Below the pieces are notes generated by a model. The model was given only the letters and a program-made list of their open reading frames with translations. It was not told the origin of the DNA and searched no databases. A DNA stretch of 64,000 bases from Daphnia carinata (lineage: Eukaryota > Arthropoda > Branchiopoda > Diplostraca > Daphniidae), in assembly GCF_022539665.2 (NCBI RefSeq), contig NC_081331.1, positions 14,044,638 to 14,108,637 of the forward strand, given 5' to 3'. A program made the position numbers and the translations under genes. Below, piece after piece: positions 37,901-48,779 of the stretch (position 1 is its first letter; every line of letters starts with the position of its first letter).

Positions 37901-40471
37901 ATTCTGGTCGGCAGCCTCGGTCGATGAATCGCTTGTTTGAGACTGGACAGCCCACTTCTGCGCACTCAGGTGCTATAATTAAAAGAAAACAATCATCACT
38001 TTAAGTTAGGACCAAACACACAGCAATTCGTTGCGTCTTACTTGTACTGGGCTCATCACCACCGCAAACCTTGTAACACTCGTCAGCCGTTTTGAAGTTA
38101 TTGTGATTTCCCTGGCAACCTCCGAAATAAAATAATTCACATCTATTCTTTTCCTTAACGAAAGCGTATCGTTTCCAAGTAGCAAAACATGGGCCCTTGA
38201 CGACAGGTAAAGTGCAAATATCCCGCCGAGGTTGGAGGATTTCTTAAATTCAGAAAACCTTTCGTAAGTACATCACCTTTGCCAATTGTATGAAATGTCT
38301 TACTAGGTTTAGGACCGCAAGCTGCGTTGCAATCGCTCTCTGACGTGAACAGGTTGGCTGTCTTACCGCAACCACCGTACAAGTAGCTTTGGCACTTTCC
38401 TACGGTTGAATTAAAAGTCCACGATGGAATGGCAGCCAGACAAGCGAAGGGGCTCGGATGAACGGGAGGTAAACTGCATTTGCTATCTTGTTTCATCAGT
38501 TCTCTTGTCTCTATTGGCAACGTCACTAATAGGAGAATATTGACCTTATTATTCATTTCTTAGAATCCCCATGTAAAAGCGAAAAGACGTCCATGCAACA
38601 GCTGATCAATTAAGCAACCTATAGAATGCCGTGTATTTCTAAAAACAAGCAACGAGTTTTCATGCCAAAATTTCAATAAAAATAGAAGAGGATAGAGCTG
38701 AAGACTTGGGAATAAGAAGGGATGAGTGTATGGACGTTCATGCAACATTCCATTTAAGGTGGATACGATATTCGAGATATATTATTTCGATGTGCTTTCT
38801 CAACAGCAATCGTTTCTGGACGGATCATTCCGGTATTGAGGAAGGTACAATAACAACGGCAAACTCACCACTTCAGGCGTCAATGATTTCGATCTTTGCC
38901 AATTCTAAAAACAAAAGGACAAGAACAGACCCAAGCGGGAAAAAAAGCATGCTCATCAATTCGGTACAATATACACAGCGTGACGATAAAACAAATAAGC
39001 TTTTTTACATTTATGCCAACATGCATATTAACCAGCAAGTAATGAACTGAAAAGATTGGTTTTACCTGCGGGATCAGGGCCGCATGCTGTGTTGCATTCG
39101 TCCTGAGAATTGAAGAGGTTGGCCGTTTTGCCGCAACCTCCATACACGTAGCTTTGGCACTCGTTGGCCGTCGAGTTGAATGTCCACGAGCTGAAATTCA
39201 AAGAGAAATGAATATGCAATTCCAAAATGAAGGGGAATTATCTACAAAGATCTTACGGAATGAAAGCCAGGCAACTGAAGGGACTTGGGGTCACTGGAGG
39301 TAAACTGCATTTCTCTTGTCGTGTCAGTTCGGGAGTTTTGTCAGCAACTGCCATATAAATAATATAATGAGGTAATCAAAATTGGCCAGAGTATTTTCGT
39401 TAGCTGATGAATTGATAATGACCTGCATCGGAAGCAGGTGGATCGACAAGAGGGGCAACATCTGTGGGTGGTTTGACAGGTCCTTGCAAACCGTTGCATT
39501 TCAGGTCGCATTCATCTGCCGAGCTGAAATTGTTGTCGTTGCCACCGCAACCAGTGTACGTGAACGACGTGCATTCTCCAGTTTGCGTGTCAAAAAAGAA
39601 ACTCGGTATAAATGCACGACAATTGCCTGTGGCTTTCTTTTGCATGCACGGAGAAGTCGGGTCACTTTCGCTGATTTTCTTCTCCAATCCTTCAAAGAAT
39701 AAACGCATTTTTTGGTGTTGTTGTTGCAACAGCCTGCATTTCTTATGTATTCTTAATTTCAATTACCTTGTTTGTTGCATTTGGACAGACAAGCAAATTC
39801 ATTCTTGAACAAATTTTCGGTGCCGAAGCATCCGCCGTATGTGAATTTCTCACAAGCTTCCGTCTTGGCGTTATAAGTCCAGCGGGGAATGATGCCACTG
39901 CAGGCTATCGGGCTCGGGTTGACGGGCGGTAACGAGCAAATGTCAACATCAGCCTTGACTTCTTCTGTACCGCCTTTAACACCAGGACCTGTTGGCATGC
40001 AGACAAGTCTAAATTATTCATCTACACACGCCCCATACGAATACGTCTTTTATCACGCGATGGCATAGCCATTTTGTTTTTATATGGCTCCAGAAAGATG
40101 CACGTAATTTAATACGCCTTATGGCCGATACAACCATTAAAACGTCGCTGACTGCCCTTTGGGCTATATACTCTGATGATACCCGGACAGAGTTTCCGGT
40201 TCTATCATGGCTAGTGTAATTCAAACCCTGTTACCCTTTCCTCACAAAATACAAAAAACTTGATAGAAATAATGAGCAAAGTCGAAGCAGATTACGTTCC
40301 TAACTCGTCAATAATCAACGACCAAAAATACGTCCAAAATCGACACGAAAACCGTAGAATACAAGAGCAAATAATCTATTTAACTTAAAAATAATTGGCA
40401 GTGGTTCACTTACGAGGAATGGCGAAGGCGGTGGCTGTCACGCAGAACAGGAAAACGATTTTCCCCAACAT
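34907..40471 (-). CDS. Secreted multi-Kunitz / VWC-like protein, 21 exons
   Basis: Predicted 1132-residue secreted protein. Exons: 40414-40471, 39767-39988, 39423-39689, 39257-39347, 39066-39190, 38304-38525, 38042-38242, 37862-37972, 37658-37787, 37466-37584, 37273-37404, 37096-37203, 36788-37029, 36375-36722, 36219-36315, 35963-36148, 35827-35907, 35497-35756, 35311-35431, 35090-35247, 34907-35026. Signal peptide [17 protein letters not shown]. Eight Kunitz domains follow (exon 2; 3; 4+5; 6; 7; 13+14; 14+15; 16), each with six cysteines and P1 residues S, R, L, L, F, K, R, R in order. Between the fifth and sixth are VWC-like cysteine modules (exons 8-12, ending [23 protein letters not shown]). 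After an Arg-Ala linker (exon 17) come VWC-like modules duplicated as exon pairs 18/19 and 20/21. Linkers hold a thrice-repeated QGVSTLP motif. By family this is an extracellular, matrix or haemolymph protease inhibitor, loosely papilin-like. Targets are unknown. Confidence 0.88.
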
Positions 40472-40584
40472 TTTCTGCTGAACTTTGGATCCTGAAGATC
40501 AACTTGTAACTGCTGCTACTAAATGCCTTTCAAAAAATTTGTACGAGTACTGCAGACGTATTCTTCTGTTGGCTAGTTGTGTTT

Positions 40585-40621
40585 GACTGAATAACAAAAC
40601 CGAGTCCCGCCCGCTTTTATA
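40585..40621 (-). promoter_or_regulatory. Core promoter of Kunitz/VWC gene
   Basis: The minus strand carries TATAAAAG (40614-40621) and a perfect arthropod initiator TCAGTC (40585-40590, +1 at about 40588) 33 bases later. The leader to the start codon is about 117 bases with no intron. Confidence 0.75.
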
Positions 40622-40629
40622 CTGCCGGC

Positions 40630-41731
40630 AGCTGAAATCAACCGCGTGCAGAACGCTGCAACAGCACGCTGCCATTCGCCTTGGAAATTTCCCAGCTTTA
40701 AAACAGTCAATAACAACAACAAACAGAAAGAGCCCACGAGGCAAAAACGAGAAGGAGGAGGTTCCACAAGGAGGCTAAATGAAATAGCGTGACACGCTTT
40801 TGATTGATGTGTGTATAAGCACTACGCAGAGTACAAACACGCGTTGTGCTAAAACAAAAATGCAGCACGTGTTGACGTCAAGCTTTTCTGATGGGTTTTT
40901 CTTTAGCTGTGCTAGCCATCACAAATCTTTCGTCATCCTTTTTTTGAATGTCATCTCGTGTTAAGCACTTGACGTATTCTTCACGTCATCGTCCATTTCC
41001 CATATCCAGAAATTGCGCAAATGGATCAATATGTACGACTGCGCAAATAAATTTACACAGCTAAGGTAAGCAATGACATCTACGTAATCATTTACATTGA
41101 TTCGTGATTAAACAACACGCTGGAGTACAGGTCAGAAACGCAGTCACGTTATTTAATGGTATTAAATTTAGAAGAAGAAAAAAGGGAAAAGTCGGTGGGG
41201 ACTAGTCATCGAAAAAGGAATTGACGATGAAAGTTTGTACGATGTCGAAATTCATTATTCACCAATCCATGCACACCACAAGTTAGCAGGCTATACACGG
41301 TTTGCGAGGAAAAACAAAACAAGAATTTCCACTTAACCTCTCGTTCAGTGTTTGACCAATCCCGGCATCGATGTAAGCAGAAAGTTTCTCTCCGGCTAAC
41401 ACGTCGTCATAGAATCAACGCTGCTTTCCTTTTCCTTCTGACATTAACACAATTTGATGAAAAAGCTAAACCGTCTAGTGTCGTACTTGATATTCCATCA
41501 TTGAATTTGTGTGTGACGCAATCATATCGTAGACGTGGTATGAGCAATCAGGTTGAAGGACAACAAGAAATGCTTAACTTCGTTCAATGTCTTATAAGTG
41601 GGAAAACCCCAGAAGGACGGCGATGTTGAGGTGCCACTGTATCATTTCTTGATCCTTCTACTAAGCATGTATAACAGTAAATAATAGCTACGCTTGAAGA
41701 GTATCAAATACGTGCAATGGACACGTTCGGC
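40630..41731. other. Spacer between Kunitz genes
   Basis: No gene recognised. A 93-codon plus-strand frame at 41348-41629 has no family signature and no splice or promoter context. Confidence 0.55.
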
Positions 41732-43815
41732 TTTGTTTGTTTTCCGTGTCATTACGTCACAAAATGGTCGGGTTTTCTCGTCGTGACTCAATTTTCCTGG
41801 CTTTACGCTGTTGTTAGAAACTGGTTTAACGATCCGTTGTACACTATTTAAAACTCTTTTGTCAGTGAATTGGAAAGCGATTACCCTTGACCGCATTCGC
41901 AATACCGGCATTGTACTGTGTCTATATAACAAGAAACCTGTGTGACGCATGGAAGCGCAGTCCCGCTTCAAACATCCTTGTTACTGTCGGCTATGTTATA
42001 TTTTTGTAATAATAGCGACGTGTTGGATTCTGGGAAAATCCCAACTCTTTGCCATTTTGTTTACAATAACACAGGAAGTAATGTTCTTGCGTCATTCAAA
42101 ACACTCCCACCCATGTGCGTGCTGTGCCCATTAAACGCGTTACGCCTAATAGTTGTTGACAAATGACCAAACATGCAGGGCGATGCCTTTTATTTACATA
42201 TTACACCAAATAAAAATAGGTAGGAGTTAAATGAAGAGCAATGTAAGAAGAATAATTAATCTTTGTTGTAGGAAAATGTTTGCCAAAGGCTAGGAGTTCT
42301 GCATTGTTGGGACAATCGATGGCTATGCTAATGGTATCGGTTATGGGTCTCGGTCCCTACATCTCATCTTTGTCCTAGTGTTTTAAATGGGAGTTCAGGC
42401 TGCTTGATTGTGTTTGATCAAGTCTTAGTGGTTCTCTTCCGAATCGAAATCCGAGCGAGAGCAAGCTAGTCTGCAGGCACGTTCTGATGCAAATCTGTTA
42501 TCATTGCCATTACATCCCCCGTAGTTAAAAGGCGTGCATAGTCTAGTTGTAAAGTCGAAGAAGAAACTCGGAATGGACGCACGACAAGGTCCGACCACCT
42601 TTTGTTGCAAACACACGGTAGCAGTGATCACTGGGCCTGTATGAAGTAAAACACACGCACGTTCACGGATTAAATGATGGGTAGTACAAAAAATGAAACA
42701 ATTTGTTTTACCTGTGGGTTCGGGACCACAGATCGCGTTGCATTGAGCCAACGTTTCAAATAGATTGGCCGTTCCTCCGCAACCTCCATACACAAAACTA
42801 TCGCAGACTCCAGTGGCTGAATTAAATGTCCAGGATGGAATAAACGCAAAGCAACTAATGTTGGAAGGTTCAACCGGAGGCAAACTGCACCTTTGCTGCT
42901 TCGTTAGCTGCGCAACAGCGTTCGTTCCTCCAGTAGTTGTTTGGCCTGGTTCAATGTAGAACTAATATTGAAATTTTAACTGCAATGATTGACCACCTAC
43001 CTTGAGGCATAGCTCCAACGGCCATCGCGCAGAAGAGAAGCACAAGTTTACCGCACTGCCTCAACATGGTGGTGTTTTAATGAAAATGTTTCGACTTAAC
43101 CTGCTGAATCACATAAATGTTAATTAAATAAATGCTTGTGGTGGTTCAGTTTATGATCTACCTTCTGTTGCTTTGTTTCGACTGAGCAGAAAAACTTATC
43201 AACTTATAGAAGTATTTAGCGATACCGTCCTTGTTGCAAACAAGTTTTCAATCAGCACGGATAGACACATTCCCTTGGCCCTTTTCTGTTTCGTTGCTCT
43301 GTACACGTTCATAATTATGTCATGGACGCCTAAGGCAAAGGGTATCACTGCAAAATCACGAGGGTAAAATATCATTTGATTTTCAACCTAGATGATTAAC
43401 TAACCACTCGCAATGCTTTCCACTTCCTGCGGAAGATCGTGCTTATGGCAAATCGGCTTACACGATCAATCGCAATCATTTTCTCTTTTTTTTCAAAAAA
43501 ATGAAAATGAGGGAACAAAGAAAATTAATTTGGAGAATGTAACAACGCCAGGGACTTTTACGTAAATGATTGATAGACACGGAAAGGGTTTTATTGTCAT
43601 GCATAATCTAATAACCCGAGGAGTTTGGTTTGCTACGTATAAACCAGTAGCGGAAACACTTTTACGTGCTTTGCAGGCTATTTAGTGAGCGCTTGCCTCA
43701 ATGCCAGGTGTTAAGGTCACGTTATCACTTGCACCTCGGGTGTCCGTTGGGCGATGTTGCTCACCTTGTACCATTGCACAATATGCAAACTGTTTGATGG
43801 TCTACATTTAGAGGA
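41732..43815. repeat. Tandem duplication unit A (Kunitz gene plus flanks)
   Basis: The gene at 42425-43067 and both flanks are repeated in unit B. Shared blocks include the 5' border TTTGTTTTCCGT.TCA.TACG, CGCTTCAAACATCCTTGTT.C, the promoter region and CAATATGCAAACTG near the 3' border. Unit A keeps about 300 bases at 42115-42430 that unit B lacks. Confidence 0.85.
42425..43067 (-). CDS. Secreted two-Kunitz-domain protein, copy A
   Basis: Predicted 170-residue secreted inhibitor-type protein. Exons 43001-43067 (signal peptide MLRQCGKLVLLFCAMAVGA), 42712-42945 and 42425-42636, one Kunitz domain per later exon. Domain 1 starts RCSLPPVEPSNISC with P1 Phe (CFAFIPSWTF) and has YGGC. Domain 2 has GPCRASIPSFFF with P1 Arg, the usual residue for trypsin-like targets, and NYGGCNGNDN. 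All six cysteines are present in each. Upstream on the same strand, a TATAAG (about 43203-43208) and TCAGTC (43180-43185) suggest a promoter, with a likely 5' leader intron (donor after 43163, acceptor near 43107). Closely related to the neighbour at 44166-44825 by tandem duplication. Confidence 0.93.
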
Positions 43816-43821
43816 TAAGCG

Positions 43822-45570
43822 TTTTGTTTGTTTTCCGTATCAGTACGTCACGAAATGGTTGGGTTTGCACGTTATGATGTATTTTGTATTGGTAGAATTT
43901 GGTTTAACGATCTGTTGTACACTATTTTAAAACTCTTCTTTGTAAAAAGCGATTACCCTTCACCGTATTCACAACATGCCATTGTGCTGTGTCTGTATAA
44001 CAATAAATGTGTATAACGCATGGAAGTGCAGCTCCGCTTCAAACATCCTTGTTTCTGTCGGCTGTGTTGTACTTTTATTGTAATAGCCACGTGTTGGATT
44101 CAGGGGAAATCCCAACCGTTTGCCATTTTGTTACAACACAGAAAGTGACGTTCTTATATCATTCACTAAACACTACCGAAATCGGCGGAAGAGCAAAGTT
44201 GTATGCAGTCCAATTCTGATTCAAATCTGTTTTCACTGCCACCACAACCACCGTAGCTAAACGGCATGCATTGTTTACGTCGTGTGTCGTAGTAGAAACT
44301 CGGAATGGCCGCAAAACAAGATCCGGCGTTCATTTGTTGCAAACACACAGAAGGAGAGACAATTGGGACTGTGCAAAATAAGCACACGTTATTCCAATTC
44401 CAACATTTCATATCCCAGTTGTTGGATTAAATGGTGGGCAGTACAATCAAATGAAGCAATTTGTCTTACCTGGTTTGTTGTCACCACAGATGGAGTTACA
44501 TTCAGCCAACGATTGATACAAATTGGTAGTTCCTCCGCAACCTCCATACCGAAAACGTACACATATTCCCTTGGCTGAATCAAATGTCCAGGATGGAATA
44601 TCCTTGTAGCATTCCTTGTTGGAAGGTTCAACCGGCGGTAAGCTGCACGTGTCTTCCCTCGTTTGCCGCACGTGAACGTACGTTTCTCCAGCAGTTGATT
44701 GATCTGTTCCAGTATAGAGCTAATATCTAGATTTTAAATGTAATGATTGACCACCTACCGAAAGGCATAGCTCCAACGGCCATCACGCAGAAGAGAAGCA
44801 CAAGTTTACCGGTCTGACTCAACATGATCGTGTTTAATGAATATTGAGAATGTTTCAAATTAACCTGTTGAAACACATAAGTGTTAATTAAATAAACAAT
44901 AAATGCTTGTGATTGTTGAGTTTTTTATCTACCTTCTGTTGCTTTGTGTCGGCTGAACAGAAAAGCTCATCCACTTATAGGGATACTTAGCGGCACCGCC
45001 CTTGTTGCAAACAAGTTCTCAATCAGCGAGGATAAACACATTCCCTTGGCAATTTTCTGTTTTTTTGCATTGTATACGTGCATAATTATGCCACGGATGC
45101 CTAGCAACGAGTATCATTGTGTAATCCCAACGAGGGTAAATATCATTTGATTTTCAACCTAAATGATTAACTAATCGCTCGCTATGCTTTCCATGTTCTG
45201 CGGCAGATCATGCTTGTGGCAAATCGGTTTACACCGTCAATGGCAATGATTTTGGTTTTCTTTAAAATAATGGAAATTTTTGAACAAGGAAAATTAATTT
45301 CGAGAATGTAATAACGCCAGGGACTTTTAGGTAAAAAGCATTGATAGACACGGAAGGGGTTTTATTGTCATGCATAATCTAATCACGCGGGCAGTCTGGT
45401 TTGCCACATAAAAACCAATAGCGGAAATACTTTTACCTTAGCGCTGTCTCCGTGCCAGGCGTTAAGGTACCAGCTGAACCTCGGGAGTTCGTTGGGCGGG
45501 GTTGCTCACCTTGTACCATTCCACAATATGCAAACTGCTTGATGATCTACATTTAGGGAAGTAAGTGCTC
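43822..45570. repeat. Tandem duplication unit B (Kunitz gene plus flanks)
   Basis: Second copy of the unit at 41732-43815, in the same orientation, with matching 5' and 3' flanks. It is shorter by about 300 bases, removed at the end of the coding region of its Kunitz gene. Confidence 0.85.
44166..44825 (-). CDS. Secreted two-Kunitz-domain protein, copy B
   Basis: Predicted 167-residue secreted inhibitor-type protein. Exons 44759-44825 (signal peptide MLSQTGKLVLLFCVMAVGA), 44470-44703 and 44166-44368. Same plan as copy A, but domain 1 has P1 Tyr (ECYKDIPSWTF) and domain 2 has P1 Phe (GSCFAAIPSFYY) where copy A has Arg, so the predicted target class has shifted from trypsin-like to chymotrypsin-like. 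Both domains keep six cysteines and YGGCGG. The C-terminus (ADFGSV then TAG) differs from copy A because a deletion in this duplication unit brings flanking sequence next to the coding end and supplies the stop. Promoter elements at about 44950-44980 parallel those of copy A. Confidence 0.93.
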
Positions 45571-45892
45571 TCTTTTGTGTGATTCAAGGTGAGCAACAGT
45601 CAGTCTGCATATATAATTCAATTTCTCATTCAAAATACAAAGGATGTGTGAGGGAAAAAAGGGTTTGGTTTGGTTAGTACAATTGGTACAATTTTACTGA
45701 TCATTTTAACTTTTCAGCTAGCCATTGGCATCTCCAGTACAAATGGGAACGCGGAATGACTAGCTGAAACTTTCCACTGCTGTTTGAATAAAACGAACAA
45801 ACAAACATACTGAATATCGAGATACAACGTCAACCCAAAGGAACTAAACTTGTGAAACGGGTAAGGTTGAAATGAATTGCTGCATGATAGTT
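45571..45892. other. Short spacer, no gene
   Basis: Separates duplication unit B from the four-Kunitz gene, both on the minus strand. No feature recognised. Confidence 0.6.
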
Positions 45893-47237
45893 TTACTTAT
45901 ACGTCTCTTGCGATTCGGCAGAAAGCTGATCTGAAACTTCTAAATCGTTCGAGCCCGGGCATGCCAGTTTACATGCATGTTCCGTAACGAATCGATTGTC
46001 ATTGCCTTTACATCCGCCGTAAATGAACCGCGTGCATTTCTCTGTCGTGGCGTCATAAAAGAACATTGGGAAGGCTCCCCGACAATGCCCAACGACTTTC
46101 GGTTGTAAACACAAAGGCAAATTGCTCGTTTGAACTGATTCATAAATAGAAGATCCATCAGTCAATGGTAAAAGACACACAATTGTACTATCTTTTTACC
46201 TATGGGTTCAGGACCACAAGCTGTGTCGCATTCGTCCAGCGAGTTGAACAGGTTAGCCGTTCGACCGCAGCCTTCGTACACGTAACTCTGGCATTGGCCA
46301 ACAGTCGAATTGAAAGTCCAAGACGGAACGAAAGCCAAACAACTTGCAGTACCCGGTTGAACAGGAGGTAAGTTACATTTCTCTCGCTTCGTCAGCTGAA
46401 CGGCTTTCTCTGCCAACGTTAAAAAGAGAAAATTCAAAATAAATGTCCCCATCAGCCATCAAATATTGGGATTGTCAATATACCTGGAGCGGTAGCGATG
46501 GTACTGTTGGCTAACTGTGGTAGCGTGAGTGGTGCTTGCTCCAGCCGATTGCATTTGAAATCACACTGATGGTACGTTCGGAAGTTGTTGGCATTGCCAC
46601 CGCAACCCGAATACACGAAAGACGTGCATTTCCCAGTTTGTGTATCGAAAAAAAAGCTCAAAATCGAGGCGAGACAATTGCCAACAGCTTTCGGTTGCAA
46701 ACACGGAGCTGACTGGTCGCTTTCGCTGATTAATTTCTGCAATCCTGCACGATTTCCCGATGCAAGGCAAAGAACGTGTTGTTCTTTATCCAAATTGCGA
46801 TTAAAGTTAAAAAACTGTGACAAGCGTCGTACCTCGTCTGTTGCATCTAGACAGACAAGCGAATTCATTTCGGAACAAATTGCCAGTGCTCCAGCAGCCC
46901 TCCCAGAAGAATTTCTTACAAACGCCCGTTATGTTGTCGTAATACCATCGCGGAATAAATCCACTGCAACGTCGTTGATATAGCGAATGGCTGATGGGAG
47001 GCAGCACACAAACATCGATGTTGTTCTTAACAATGTCGTTGGCATGGCCATCAACGTGATTAACAGCGTCGCCGTTATTGCCAAAAAAATTCTCTTCTGA
47101 TGACTCGGATGGCCCTACAGCACGTACGTAATGAGTTAGAGGGACATGTTTAATGCTTTTGTTTACTTACGTGGCTTGGCCGAAACAGCTGAAATGATGC
47201 AGAAAAAGAAAATCCATTTAACTGATGTCTGCCACAT
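45893..47237 (-). CDS. Secreted four-Kunitz-domain protein
   Basis: Predicted 353-residue secreted protein. Exons 47171-47237 (signal peptide MWQTSVKWIFFFCIISAVSA), 46833-47114, 46484-46744, 46200-46409 and 45893-46134, with one Kunitz domain in each of the last four. P1 residues in order: Ser (RCSGFIPRWYY), Leu (NCLASILSFFF), Leu (SCLAFVPSWTF), Arg (HCRGAFPMFFY). The usual YGGC turn is altered to WEGC in domain 1 and YEGC in domain 3, while the cysteines are kept. Exon 2 matches the first domain of the 21-exon gene (NEFACLSRC versus NEFACLSKC) and exon 3 its second, so the two share an ancestor with the same domain order. An Asn/Asp-rich linker precedes domain 1. By family it is an extracellular protease inhibitor; only domain 4 has the classical basic P1. 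Confidence 0.92.
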
Positions 47238-47239
47238 AA

Positions 47240-48640
47240 TCTCAAAATGGTAGCCCAGAGATTAGAGTTGTATAAGGAAGAACACTCTAAAACTAAATAT
47301 ACTAATCGCTGTTTTGTTTTACTAGCTGTTGATGGTTCCACTCGACTGGGCCACCGACCACTTTCTGAAGTTCTTGCTACTCAAAATACCGTTGTTTGAA
47401 TATAAAAACTCGTTTCTTCCTCACGGCGGCGGAGTGGTCCATTTTCTCTTCTTCTCTAACCACCATGGAAATGTTCAAATGTCGTTATAAAGCAAGAAAA
47501 ATTCAAACAAGTTTTACACAAAAAAAAAAGTAGTTAACTGGAGTTGTTTGTTACAATTAGCCCAGTCAATCATCTCAATGGACTCCACAGAGCTGTCTCT
47601 GAGCGTAACCTACCGACGCTTTCAAGTGAATCGAAAAACAAATGAACCACGATTCGCCGCTTGGTTAGGTAAGAAAAGAAAACGTGTTTGTTCACTTAGT
47701 GACTCTTCCTTTACCTTGGGAAATCCAAGGTAAGGGTGAAAGCCGACGAGATGACACACGTGCAAACGGAAAATCCGTACTCTTCCCCCTCTCGAAAGAT
47801 TTGAGAAAAAAGAAAATTTGAGAGGAAGGATTACTTTACGACCCATCATTAACAGAAATGACGTAATGGCCAAAAAGCTTTGCTTACCTGTTCTGTATGC
47901 GATGTGACGTGTAGGAATAACAATCAACTTCAAGAGTGCCTTACGATAACTGCCTTTTATCTAAAAGATATTACAATGGAGGTAGGAATTCAATTTATTA
48001 TGGGTACCAATTCAAAATATATTATTGACAATATTGAGCCCGACGAACACATCATCTTTTGTAGCCTACCTGTGGTTTCCGGGGACATACGCAAGGTGAC
48101 TTGAATCTTGTGAAATTCAGACAGGTCTTGCAGACCAGTTTCTTCTCAAGCAGTGCATCATAAAACTATGTGTTCTATTTCATTATCTACATTCACTGAA
48201 AAAAAAAGAAACCATCAGATCGTTATATCAAAATTGAAGTTCCGACTACATCTGACATTGATAACACAAGGTTACCTTGACAACTTTTCCTTAAGGCATT
48301 CATCGTTATGGATTCCGGATGCGTTCTGCATTATTGGCAGTTGTGCGACATTATTTGAATAGCTTTGTTTGACAGATGTCAACTATGGCCGCTACATGTT
48401 CCATATCGCGTACTGAGAAGAAGGGCCAGTTCCGATGTTGTTGCATAGCTGCAGCTCTTGGATAACGAGAGACGGTTGACGTACGCAACTCACAACTCCA
48501 CGCCGGTGAATCTTATCATGTCAAAGTGAAGACATTTTCCATTTCTTCGCTGACCACTGTACGTCATTTCGATTGAACATTTCGACAACGAACTTGAAAT
48601 AGATTCCAGCAAATCTTCGCTTCGTTTTGGACAGGGACTG
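47240..48640. other. Divergent spacer between Kunitz gene and IR copy C
   Basis: About 1.4 kb between genes transcribed away from each other. No coding sequence recognised. A 103-codon minus-strand frame near 47622-47933 lacks a motif or promoter. Confidence 0.55.
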
Positions 48641-48653
48641 CTCTACGAAAAAC

Positions 48654-48690
48654 TATAAAAGCCAGGTGAACCAATAACAGACCATCAGAT
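48654..48690 (+). promoter_or_regulatory. Core promoter of IR copy C
   Basis: TATAAAA at 48654-48660 and an initiator-like ATCAGAT at 48684-48690 (+1 at about 48687), 33 bases apart. About 93 bases of leader precede the start codon at 48780. Confidence 0.7.
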
Positions 48691-48779
48691 GTTAGATAAC
48701 ATTAGTTGAACATAGGTTGTCTGATTCGTGTGGATTGTGAACATACATTTTCGTTGCTGACCTCGTACGAATATCCAGG

